From contig CAZTXP010000056.1 of assembly GCA_964617355.1 (NCBI GenBank), positions 14,271-78,270 of the forward strand: 64,000 nt of DNA, given 5' to 3'. The notes beneath the pieces are model-generated. The model searched no databases, had not been told where the DNA came from, and saw only the letters and a program-made list of their open reading frames with translations. Each line of letters begins with the position of its first letter. Positions within the stretch are counted from its first letter, which is position 1. This document shows positions 8,868 to 16,538 of this stretch, piece by piece. Made by a program: the position numbers and the translations under genes. The stretch comes from CAZTDU01 sp964617355 (lineage in GTDB: Bacteria; Pseudomonadota; Gammaproteobacteria; Burkholderiales; SG8-39).

Positions 8868-9788
8868 TTACTTCTTCACGGTGTCGGGCAGCGTGATGCG
8901 GCGGAAGACCTCGTCGAGCTGGCCCTCCTCGGTGCGCAGCTCTTCCAGCTTCCAGCCTTCGCGGTCGGCGAGCGAGAGCACGGCGCGGGCGAGTTCGGCC
9001 GCGGCCGCCTTGTCCTTCGGGAAGACGCGGAACGCGTTGCCCACGAGCTCGACGCGACCGAGCGGCGCGAGTTTCTCGGCGCTGGCGCCCTGGGCGGCGA
9101 TGGTCACGGCACCGGCGAGTTCCGACATCGCGCGCAGTTCCGCGGGCGTGCCGTTCGCGACCACGCGGCCGCGGTCGATGATGATGGCGCGCGTGCAGGC
9201 CGCGTCCACCTCTTCGAGGATGTGCGTCGAGAACACCACCGCCTTGGTCTTGCCCAGTTCGCGGATGAGGTTGCGCACCTCGTGCTTCTGGTTCGGGTCG
9301 AGGCCGTCGGTCGGCTCGTCCATGATCAGTACGTCCGGGTCGTGGATCAGCGACTGCGCGAGGCAGGTGCGGTGCTTGTAGCCCTTGGAGAGCGTATCGA
9401 TCGACTGGTGCAGCACCGACTCTAGGAAGCAGCGCTCGACGACGCGGTGCACTGCCTTCCTGCGCGCATCGCCGTCGAGGCCGCGCAGCTCGGCGGCGAA
9501 GGAGAGGAATCCCTGCACCGTCATGTCGGGGTACGAGGCCGCGTTCTCGGGCAGGTAGCCGATCAGGCGCTTGGCTTCCAGCGGCGACTCGACCACGTCA
9601 TGGCCGCCCACCGAGACCTTGCCGGAGGTCGGTGGGTAGAAGCCCGTGATCATCCGCATGGTGGTGGACTTGCCGGCGCCGTTCGGGCCCAGGAAGCCGA
9701 GCACTTCGCCGCGCTCGACGGTGAACGACACGTCGTCCACGGCGCGCTTCGCGCCGAAAGTCTTCGTAAGGTGTTCGATACGGATCAT
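8868..9788 (-). CDS. ABC transporter ATP-binding protein (GldA-like)
   Basis: The 306-residue ATPase has Walker A GPNGAGKST (about 35-43), an ABC signature-like segment LSKGYKHRTCLAQ in place of the usual LSGGQ, Walker B LIMDEPTDGLDPNQ, and the switch His in STHIL. The LSKGxKQR-type signature is usual for GldA/NatA-like exporters. It is the first gene of the minus-strand Gld-type operon and powers the permease encoded next. About 130 bases separate its start from the divergent Bug receptor gene, leaving room for both promoters. Confidence 0.9.
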   Translation of the reverse strand: MIRIEHLTKTFGAKRAVDDVSFTVERGEVLGFLGPNGAGKSTTMRMITGFYPPTSGKVSVGGHDVVESPLEAKRLIGYLPENAASYPDMTVQGFLSFAAELRGLDGDARRKAVHRVVERCFLESVLHQSIDTLSKGYKHRTCLAQSLIHDPDVLIMDEPTDGLDPNQKHEVRNLIRELGKTKAVVFSTHILEEVDAACTRAIIIDRGRVVANGTPAELRAMSELAGAVTIAAQGASAEKLAPLGRVELVGNAFRVFPKDKAAAAELARAVLSLADREGWKLEELRTEEGQLDEVFRRITLPDTVKK

Positions 9789-9921
9789 GGTCGGGTTCGC
9801 GCCTCCCGCGCGCCGATATAGGGTCGGGGGCCCGGCAATTCAAGGGGGGCGCATTATCCCCCGAAAACGCGCCCCGTCGCTCGGTAGAATCCGCAGACCG
9901 TCCAAGGAGAGGGGAAGTTCC

Positions 9922-10872
9922 ATGAGAATCGTCGCCGCCCTGCTGTCGCTCGCCTTCGCCGGGGCCGCGTGCGCCCAGGCCTACCCTTCGAAGCCGATCC
10001 GCATCATCGTGCCGTTCGCCCCGGGCGGCGGATCCGACTTCATCGGCCGCTTCATCGCCCAGCGCATGTCCGCCACGATCGGCCAGCAGGTGGTCGTCGA
10101 GAACAAGCCCGGCGCCGGCGGCGTGCTCGGCATCGAGCAGGGCGTGAAGGCGGCGCCCGACGGCTACACCCTCACGCTGGTCGCCTCGAGCTACACGGTG
10201 AACCCGAGCCTGTACAAGCTCAGCTTCGACCCGGTCGCCGACGTCACGCCGGTGATCCAGCTGTCGCAGGGGCCGCTCCTCGTGGTGGTCGGCGCGTCGC
10301 TGCCGTACAAGACGCTGAAGGACCTGATCGCCGCGGCGAAGGCGAAGCCGGGCTCGATCAACTACGCGTCGTCGGGACAGGGCAGCGTGATCCACCTTGC
10401 CACCGAGATGTTCGACAACATGGCCGGCATCAAGATGAACCACGTGCCGTACAAGGGCACCGGCCCGGCGCTCACCGACACGCTCTCCGGGCAGACGCAG
10501 GTGTTCTTCAGCAGCACCGCGAACGCGATGGGCCACGTGAAGGGCGGCAAGCTGCGCCCGCTGGCGGTCACCACCTCGAAGCGCATCCCCGCGCTGCCCG
10601 ACGTGCCCACGGTCGCCGAGGCGGGCGTCCCCGGCTACGAGGCGATCCTCTGGCACGGCCTGATCGGGCCGAAGGGGCTGCCGGCGCCGATCGTGGAGCG
10701 CCTGAACAAGGAGGCGACCGCGATCCTGGCCTTGAAGGACTCGGGCGAGCAACTGCAGAACGACGGCGTCGCGCCCGCCGGCGGCAGTGCCGCGCAGTTC
10801 GCCGCAGTGATCAAGAGGGAGATCGGCGTCTGGAAGAAGGTGGCGACCGACGCCGGGGTGAAGCCGGAGTAG
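9922..10872 (+). CDS. Bug/TctC-family tripartite tricarboxylate receptor
   Basis: A 316-residue periplasmic solute-binding protein. Residues 1-19 are a signal peptide ending ACAQA. The Bug hallmark YPSKPIRIIVPFAPGGGSD follows, then NKPGAGGVLG and APDGYTL, and the HVPYKGTGPAL ligand-loop region. The start ATG 9922 has a good AAGGAGAGGGG site (9903-9913), and a candidate -10 element TAGAAT lies at 9885-9890. No TctA/TctB membrane genes are nearby, as is common for the many orphan Bug proteins of Burkholderiales. The ligand is probably a carboxylate. Its 3' end overlaps the convergent LysR gene by 62 bases. Confidence 0.9.
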   Translation: MRIVAALLSLAFAGAACAQAYPSKPIRIIVPFAPGGGSDFIGRFIAQRMSATIGQQVVVENKPGAGGVLGIEQGVKAAPDGYTLTLVASSYTVNPSLYKLSFDPVADVTPVIQLSQGPLLVVVGASLPYKTLKDLIAAAKAKPGSINYASSGQGSVIHLATEMFDNMAGIKMNHVPYKGTGPALTDTLSGQTQVFFSSTANAMGHVKGGKLRPLAVTTSKRIPALPDVPTVAEAGVPGYEAILWHGLIGPKGLPAPIVERLNKEATAILALKDSGEQLQNDGVAPAGGSAAQFAAVIKREIGVWKKVATDAGVKPE

Positions 10873-11797
10873 CGGCGCCCCAGGTGCCGCGCTGCGCGGC
10901 GGCGAACTCGCGCAGGAACTCCTTGAACGCGGCGCCCGGCGCCGACAGGCGCAGGTCGCGCCAGTGCACGATGTACCAGGCGCGCCGGATCGGGAACCCG
11001 CGCACGGGCAGGATGCGCAGTTCCGGCAGGTCGGCGTCGGATACCGCGTGCCGCGACAGCACGGCGAGCCCCAGCCCGCCGGCCACCGCCTGCTTGATCG
11101 CCTCGTTCGAGCCGACCACCATGCGCCGTGGCAGGCTGGCACGCTCGCGGGCGAGGTGCTCCTCGACCGCCATGCGCGTGCCCGAGCCGGCCTCGCGGAA
11201 CAGGAAGCGCTCGCCGGCGAGGTCCGCGAGCGTCGCCGGCTCGCGCGGCGCGCGATAGGCGCGCGGCGCGACGACGACCAGCGGGTTGTCGAGGAACGGC
11301 TGCGCCGCCACCGCCCAGTCGGATGGCGGCGAGTCCATGATGTGCAGGTCGTCCATGCGGTCGCGCAGGCGCGCCATCACGCCCTCCCGGTTCTGCACGT
11401 CCAGCTCGACTTCGATGCCCGGGTGCTGGCGCACGAAAAGGCCGAGCGCCTTCGGCAGGAAGTACTTCGCCGTGGTCACCACGGAGACGCGCAGCGTCCC
11501 GCGCCGCAACGCGGCCTCGTCGTCCAGCTTCGCCTCGAACCCGGACCAGACCGCGGCCAGCTCGCGGCACGCCTCGTGCAAGTCGCGCCCGGCCTGCGTG
11601 AGGCGCAGGCCGCGGCCCAGCGGCTCGGTCAGCGGCCGGCCGACCGCGTCCGCGAGGCCCTTCATCTGCAGCGAGACCGCAGGCTGCGTCAGGTGCAGCG
11701 CCTCGGCCGCGCGCGTGACGCTGCCCAGGCGCGCGACGGCCTCGAAGACCTCGAGTTGTCGCAGCGTCAGGTGGCCGGTGCGGCGGCGGCTGAACAT
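10811..11797 (-). CDS. LysR-family transcriptional regulator (CbbR-like)
   Basis: The 328-residue product has an N-terminal winged helix (LTLRQLEVFEAVARLGSVTR, AAEALHLTQPAVSLQMKGL) and a substrate-binding C-terminal domain (GTLRVSVVTTAKYFLP, FREAGSGTRM) resembling CbbR-type regulators. I chose ATG 11797 because AGGA lies 7 bases upstream; a TTG six bases earlier lacks a site. The last 20 residues (Pro/Arg/Ser-rich) are read antisense to the end of the Bug gene, suggesting an original stop was lost. The AT-rich upstream region (11798-11850) contains ACAA-AA-TTGT and is a likely promoter/operator zone shared with the divergent TerB-like gene. Confidence 0.88.
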   Translation of the reverse strand: MFSRRRTGHLTLRQLEVFEAVARLGSVTRAAEALHLTQPAVSLQMKGLADAVGRPLTEPLGRGLRLTQAGRDLHEACRELAAVWSGFEAKLDDEAALRRGTLRVSVVTTAKYFLPKALGLFVRQHPGIEVELDVQNREGVMARLRDRMDDLHIMDSPPSDWAVAAQPFLDNPLVVVAPRAYRAPREPATLADLAGERFLFREAGSGTRMAVEEHLARERASLPRRMVVGSNEAIKQAVAGGLGLAVLSRHAVSDADLPELRILPVRGFPIRRAWYIVHWRDLRLSAPGAAFKEFLREFAAAQRGTWGAATPASPRRRSPPSSRRRSPS

Positions 11798-11899
11798 AAT
11801 CAAATCCTAATGTAAAAATAGAACATAACAAAATTGTCCTGATGGGATTCGCTGCCGACAATCCGCCCGTCCCTCAACCGGCGCAGGAGGATCGTCGAC

Positions 11900-12364
11900 A
11901 TGGGCAGTGCATACCGGCGGTATCGCAAGGACAGTCCCGAGGCGGTGGCGAGCGTGCTCGCGGCGCTGCTGCTGGGCGACGGACGCCTCGACCCGCGCGA
12001 GATCGATTTCATGGATCGCGTCGGGGTGTTCGGCATCGTCGGCGTGCCGCGCGAGACGTTCCTGCGCGTCGCCTCCGAGGCCTACGCCGCGATGCAGGGC
12101 GAGACGGTCCCGGCGGCCACGCAGGGTGCGCGCCTCGATGCCGCGCTGGAGGCGGTGCGCGACCGCGACCTCCAGCTGCTGGTCTCGGCCGTGCTGCTCT
12201 ATCTCGCGGAGGCCGACCATGCGATCTGCGAGCGTGAAGTCGCGCTCGTGCGCCAGGTGTTCGAGCGCTGGTGCGTGTCGGCGGCCGAACTCGAGCGCGG
12301 CGTCGGCGTGCCGGTCGCGCGCACGCGGCGCATCCTCGACGCCGGGCGCCGAACGGCGACCTGA
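11900..12364 (+). CDS. TerB-like protein
   Basis: A 154-residue helical protein without signal peptide. It has the two-repeat layout of the TerB (tellurite resistance) fold: LAALLLGDGRLDPREIDFMD and LLYLAEADHAICEREVALV, each with the acidic residue pattern seen in TerB-like domains. A strong GCAGGAGG site lies 10 bases before ATG 11900. TerB domains bind metal ions and often occur in membrane-linked stress complexes. Here the partner is a PurK-like gene 15 bases downstream, an unusual pairing. The tellurite label comes from the family only; no other ter genes are adjacent. Confidence 0.65.
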   Translation: MGSAYRRYRKDSPEAVASVLAALLLGDGRLDPREIDFMDRVGVFGIVGVPRETFLRVASEAYAAMQGETVPAATQGARLDAALEAVRDRDLQLLVSAVLLYLAEADHAICEREVALVRQVFERWCVSAAELERGVGVPVARTRRILDAGRRTAT

Positions 12365-12379
12365 CGCCACGGATCCCGC

Positions 12380-13573
12380 ATGCCGCGCGCCCGCGACGTC
12401 GATCCCCGCATCCTTCCGCCCGCGCAGCTCGGCGTGATCGGAGGGGGCGCGGCCGGGCTGTGCTTCGCCGATGCGGCGCACGCGATGGGGTATCGGGTCG
12501 CGGTGCTGGATCCCGACCGGGACAGTCCCGCGATGGCCCGCGCCGACGAGCGCTTCGTCGCGCCCTATGACGACGACGCTGCGCTGTCGAGCCTCGCAGC
12601 GCGCTGCGCGGCGGTCACCGTCGGCCTCGAATGCGTGCCCTCGGCGAGCGTGCAGCGCGTCGAGCACGCCTGCGCCACCGCGCCGCGCGCCGAGGCCGTC
12701 GCGGTGCTGCAGGACCGCATTCGCGAGAAGCGCTTCCTGCGCGCGATCGGGCTCGCGGTCGCGCCGTTCGTCGCCGTGATCTCCGAATCCGACCTCGCCG
12801 GCAGCGGTTGCTACCCGGGCATCCTGAAGCCCGCCTACCAGGACGACGGCGGCGCGGGCCACCGCGCAGTGCACGACGCGCGATCGGCGATCGCCGCGTG
12901 GCGTGCGCTCGAGGGCAAGCCTTGCGTGCTCGAGCGGCGCCTTGCGCTGGAGCGGGAGTTCGCGGTCGTGATGGCGCGGAGCCGGGGCGGCGAGGCGTGC
13001 ATCTTCCCGGCCGCCGAGACACGGCATGTCGATGGCCTCCTCGTCCTGGCGGTGGTGCCCGCACGCATTCCCGCCGAAGTCGTCGCGCGCGCCGAGGACG
13101 CCGTGCGCCGCATCGCCGGATGCCTGGACTACGTCGGCGTGCTCGGCGTCGAGTTCTTCGTCGCCGATGGCGGCCTGCTCGTGAATGCGGTGACCCCGCG
13201 TCCGCACGACAGCGCGCGCTACACGCTCGACGCGTGCGCGAGCAGCCAGTACGAGCAGCAGGTGCGCGCGTTGTGCGGCCTGCCGCTGGGAGACCCGTCG
13301 CCGCGCACCGCGGCCGCGACCACCCTGCTCGCCGGCGCCGCCGGCGCGACGCCCCGCGGCGAGTGGTCGCGCATCGTGGGCGATCCCGCGGCGCGACTGC
13401 ACCTGCAGGATCCGCGGCCCTCGCTCGCCACGCCGGGACGCATCGTCGGGCACGTCACCCATCTTGCCGACGAGTCCGGAAGCGCGCTCGCGATGGCCGA
13501 GGCCTGCCTGCAACGTCTCGATGCGCGCGCATGGAACCAAGCCGCCGCGCCACGGTCTATGTTGCCCGCATGA
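12380..13573 (+). CDS. degenerate PurK-like ATP-grasp protein
   Basis: The 397-residue protein aligns along its length with the true PurK encoded at 26112-27260, including QDRIREK, YVGVLGVEFF and VRALCGLPLGD. Several key positions differ. GGGQLGR is GGGAAGL, EFENVP is GLECVP, the glycine-rich ATP loop GYDGKGQ is DDGGAGH, and the metal-binding Glu of LVNEIAPRPHNSGH is Ala270 (LVNAVTPRPHDSAR). With both the ATP loop and a Mg2+ ligand altered, it is unlikely to make N5-CAIR. It may bind a ligand without catalysis, or use another substrate. The frame is intact, so it is under selection rather than decaying. It follows the TerB-like gene closely. Confidence 0.78.
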   Translation: MPRARDVDPRILPPAQLGVIGGGAAGLCFADAAHAMGYRVAVLDPDRDSPAMARADERFVAPYDDDAALSSLAARCAAVTVGLECVPSASVQRVEHACATAPRAEAVAVLQDRIREKRFLRAIGLAVAPFVAVISESDLAGSGCYPGILKPAYQDDGGAGHRAVHDARSAIAAWRALEGKPCVLERRLALEREFAVVMARSRGGEACIFPAAETRHVDGLLVLAVVPARIPAEVVARAEDAVRRIAGCLDYVGVLGVEFFVADGGLLVNAVTPRPHDSARYTLDACASSQYEQQVRALCGLPLGDPSPRTAAATTLLAGAAGATPRGEWSRIVGDPAARLHLQDPRPSLATPGRIVGHVTHLADESGSALAMAEACLQRLDARAWNQAAAPRSMLPA

Positions 13574-13605
13574 CGAACCACGAACCGCCAAGGAGGAATC
13601 GAATC

Positions 13606-14085
13606 GTGCAACCGGCAATGCCGATGATGTGCCTGGCGATCGCGACCCTGCTGTCGCTCGCCGCGGGACCGGCGGACGCCGAGGCGCTGCGCTGGACCGA
13701 CGGCGCCGGGCGCGTCCACTATGGCGATCGCGCGAGCGCGCCGCCGGGCGCCGCCGAGCCCGTGCCGGACCGCGTGTCGGCCGGCGCGGTGGCATCGCTT
13801 ACGGCGCAAGACATCGACGCCGCGCGCGAGCGCGCGAGGGAACGGCGACAGGCGCTCGAGGAAGCGCACGCCGGCGTCGCCGCCGCGCAGTCCCGGCTGG
13901 ACGGCGCGCAGCGGCGTCGCGAGGCCGGCGTCGAGCCATTGCCGGGCGAGCGCCTCGGTCTCGCCGGCGGCGGCGCGCGTCTCGCGCCGCGGTACTTCGA
14001 GCGCCAGGCGGCGCTCGAGGCCGAGCAGCGCGCCGCGAAGGCCGACCTCGACGAGGCGGTCGCCAACCTCAACCGGCTGCGCTAG
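13606..14085 (+). CDS. DUF4124 domain-containing exported protein
   Basis: A 159-residue protein starting at GTG 13606, chosen because AGGAGG (13591-13596) lies 9 bases upstream; an ATG at 13570 in the same frame has no such site. A signal peptide ends around ADAEA. The DUF4124 signature LRWTDGAGRVHYGDR follows directly, then an Ala/Arg/Glu-rich coiled-coil-like stretch (about 65-159). DUF4124 proteins are periplasmic and of unknown function. The gene sits 8 bases before the outer-membrane factor of an RND pump and may be co-transcribed with it. Confidence 0.75.
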   Translation: MQPAMPMMCLAIATLLSLAAGPADAEALRWTDGAGRVHYGDRASAPPGAAEPVPDRVSAGAVASLTAQDIDAARERARERRQALEEAHAGVAAAQSRLDGAQRRREAGVEPLPGERLGLAGGGARLAPRYFERQAALEAEQRAAKADLDEAVANLNRLR

Positions 14086-14093
14086 GAATCGCG

Positions 14094-15353
14094 ATGAACC
14101 ACGGCGTCGCGCATGCCGCGCGAGGGATCCTGCTGGGCGCCGCGCTCTCGCTGCCGGCGGTGGCGGGGGCGCTCGGGCTCGACGACTACCTGGCGCAGGT
14201 GGCGCGCCACAACCCGGAACTCGCGGCGGCGCGCGGCCAGCGTGCCTTCGCCGAGGCGGAGTCGCTCACCGCGCGCGCCTATCCCAACCCCGAGGTCGAG
14301 CTTGGCGCCGGTCCCTGGCGTTCTCGCGTCGGCGGTGCCTCGGGTTCGGCGACGCAGCTCGGCGTCACGCAGCCGATCGACCTGCCGTCGGTGCGCGCGC
14401 CGCGCATCGGCGCCGCGGAGGCGGGCGTCGCCGCGGCCCTCGCCGCCGAGCGCTCGACGCGGCTGTCGATCGGTTTCCTCGCGCGGCAGGCCTACGCCGA
14501 ATGGCTGCGCCGCGCCGAGGACGAGCGCAGCGCGCGCGAGAACGCGGCGCTGCTCGCGCAGATCCGCGACCGCGTCGCGGCGCGCGTCGCGGTCGGCGAG
14601 GCGCCGCGCTTCGAGCTGGTGCGCGCCGAGGCCGAGTCGCTCGCGGCGCAGAACACGCTCGCCGCAGCACGCCTGCGCGTCGACGAGGCGCGCGGCACCA
14701 TGCGCCGCCTCGCCGGCAACGCATTGCCTGCGCAGTTCGAGCCGTCCGGCCCGCCGCCGATGCCCGCCGACCAGGTGCCGGCGCTCGCGCCGCTGCAGGA
14801 CGAGGTGCTCGCGGCGCATCCGGCGCTGAAGGTCCTCGAGGCCGAGCGCGAGCGCGCGCGCCTGCGGCTGGAACAGGAACGCGCGCTGCGCGCGCCGCAA
14901 CCGTCGCTGCGCCTCGGCGACTCGCGCGACCCGGAGATGCGCGCCACGACGGTCGGCGTCGCGGTCACGGTGCCGCTGTGGAACCGCCGCGAGGGCCCGA
15001 TCGCGCAGGCGCAGGCCGGCATCGACCTCGCGGCCGCGCAACTCGAGCGCGAGCGCGCCAACCTGCTGCGGGATCTCGACTCCGCGCACGCGCGCTTCGG
15101 CATCGCGCAGCGCCAGGTGCAGACCTTCGAGGCGGGACTCCTGAAGAGCGCCGAGGCGGCGCTGCAGGTCGCCGAGGCGGCCTACCGCTTCGGCGAGCGC
15201 AGCTTCCTCGAGGTGCTCGACGCGCAGCGAACGCTGCGCACCGTGCGCACCGACTACAACCAGGCGCGCTTCGATCGCCTGTCGGCCTGGCTCGACCTCG
15301 AGCGCCTGCGCGCGCGCGATCCCTTCGCTTCTTCCAGCCCGAGTCCCCGATGA
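14094..15353 (+). CDS. outer-membrane efflux protein (CzcC/TolC family)
   Basis: A 419-residue protein with an N-terminal signal sequence and two OEP-type repeats. Each contains long amphipathic helices rich in Ala, Glu and Arg (for example ARHNPELAAARGQRAFAEAE and RFGERSFLEVLDAQRTLRT). It resembles CzcC-type outer-membrane factors, which form the trimeric exit duct of metal RND pumps. Its stop overlaps the start of the adaptor gene (ATGA), so the three pump genes are translationally coupled. Metal specificity cannot be derived from this subunit. Confidence 0.88.
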   Translation: MNHGVAHAARGILLGAALSLPAVAGALGLDDYLAQVARHNPELAAARGQRAFAEAESLTARAYPNPEVELGAGPWRSRVGGASGSATQLGVTQPIDLPSVRAPRIGAAEAGVAAALAAERSTRLSIGFLARQAYAEWLRRAEDERSARENAALLAQIRDRVAARVAVGEAPRFELVRAEAESLAAQNTLAAARLRVDEARGTMRRLAGNALPAQFEPSGPPPMPADQVPALAPLQDEVLAAHPALKVLEAERERARLRLEQERALRAPQPSLRLGDSRDPEMRATTVGVAVTVPLWNRREGPIAQAQAGIDLAAAQLERERANLLRDLDSAHARFGIAQRQVQTFEAGLLKSAEAALQVAEAAYRFGERSFLEVLDAQRTLRTVRTDYNQARFDRLSAWLDLERLRARDPFASSSPSPR

Positions 15354-16531
15354 CCCGAATCCTGCTCGCCGCGTGCGCCGCGGCGCTCCTGTCCGCCTGC
15401 GGGGAGAAGCCCGCGCCGAAGCCCGCGGCGGTGCGCGACCCGCTCGTCGTCGAGGCGGGCCCGGACCTGGTCGCGAGGCTGCAGCTCGGCCTGCCGGAGT
15501 ACGCCGAGGTGCGCGAGGTGCTGCGCGTCCCGGGCCGCATCGAGGCCGACGAGACGCGCCTTGCGCGCGTCGGCGCGCCGGTGGCGGGGCGCCTGACCGA
15601 TCTCGCGGCTGCGGTCGGCGAGGAAGTGAGGCGCGGCCAGACGCTCGCCACGCTGAACAGCACCGAACTCTCGGCAGCGCAGCTTGCCTACCTGAAGGCG
15701 CAGTCGCAGCGCAGCCTCGCGGCGCGCGCCGCGGCGCGCGCGCAGCAGCTCCTCGAGGCCGACGTGATCGGCACGGCCGAGGTGCAGCGCCGGCAGGCCG
15801 AACTCGCGCAGGCCGAGGCCGAGGCCGCCGCGGCGCGCGACCAGCTGAAGGTGCTCGGCATGGCCGCGGGCGCGATCGACCGCCTCGCCGCGACCGGCAC
15901 CATTACGTCGGTCACGCACATCGTCGCCAGCCTCTCGGGCACCGTGATCGAGCGCAAGGTCACCGAGGGGCAGGTGGTGCAGCCCGCCGACGGCGTGTTC
16001 CTGATCGCCGACCTGTCGCGCGTCTGGGTGTCGGCCGACGTGCCCGAGCAGAGCGCTGGCGCGCTGCGCATCGGCGAGTCGGTGCAGGCCGAGATTCCGG
16101 CCCTCGGCGGCCGGCGCGTGCAGGGCACGGTGCAGTTCGTGAGCCCCACCGTGAGCCCGGACACGCGCACCATCCGGGCGCGCATGGTGCTCGACAACCC
16201 CGATCGCGAGTTCAAGCCGGCGATGCTCGCGTCGGTGCTGATCCGCAGCAGCCCGCAGCGCCGGATGACGATCCCGGTCGAGGCCGTGGTGCGCGACGAG
16301 AACCGCGACTTCGTGTTCGTGCAGGCGGGCGACGGCGCGTTCCGGCTGCGCGAGGTCTCGCTCGGCGTCGAGCACGAGGGGCGGCGCGTGGTGCTCGGCG
16401 GGCTGCGCGAGACGGAGCGCCTGGTGAGCGGCGGCGCGTTCCACCTGAACAACGAACGCCAGCGGCGCGCGGTTCAGGGCGCCGGGGCGGCGCCCGCGCC
16501 GAAGGGCGCCGCGGCGCCGGACAAGCGCTGA
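15350..16531 (+). CDS. RND efflux periplasmic adaptor lipoprotein (CzcB/CusB-like)
   Basis: The 393-residue membrane-fusion protein has a lipobox LLSAC with Cys17 as the likely lipidated residue. It then shows the barrel-sandwich halves (RVGAPVAGRLTDLAAAVGEE and SGTVIERKVTEGQVV), a coiled-coil hairpin between them (about 100-165), and a beta-barrel domain (RVWVSADVPEQSAGALRIGE). It links the inner-membrane pump to the outer-membrane duct. The N-terminal His/Met-rich metal-binding segment seen in some CusB/CzcB proteins is not evident. Start and stop overlap or closely abut the flanking pump genes. Confidence 0.88.
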   Translation: MTRILLAACAAALLSACGEKPAPKPAAVRDPLVVEAGPDLVARLQLGLPEYAEVREVLRVPGRIEADETRLARVGAPVAGRLTDLAAAVGEEVRRGQTLATLNSTELSAAQLAYLKAQSQRSLAARAAARAQQLLEADVIGTAEVQRRQAELAQAEAEAAAARDQLKVLGMAAGAIDRLAATGTITSVTHIVASLSGTVIERKVTEGQVVQPADGVFLIADLSRVWVSADVPEQSAGALRIGESVQAEIPALGGRRVQGTVQFVSPTVSPDTRTIRARMVLDNPDREFKPAMLASVLIRSSPQRRMTIPVEAVVRDENRDFVFVQAGDGAFRLREVSLGVEHEGRRVVLGGLRETERLVSGGAFHLNNERQRRAVQGAGAAPAPKGAAAPDKR

Positions 16532-16538
16532 GGACGCC

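Noticed and set aside
12380..13573. Second functional purK
   Set aside because: The ATP loop and a metal ligand are altered and a complete purK exists in the purC-purE operon.
13570..13605. Upstream ATG at 13570 as start of the DUF4124 gene
   Set aside because: It has no ribosome-binding site, whereas GTG 13606 follows AGGAGG at 9 bases and begins directly before the signal peptide.
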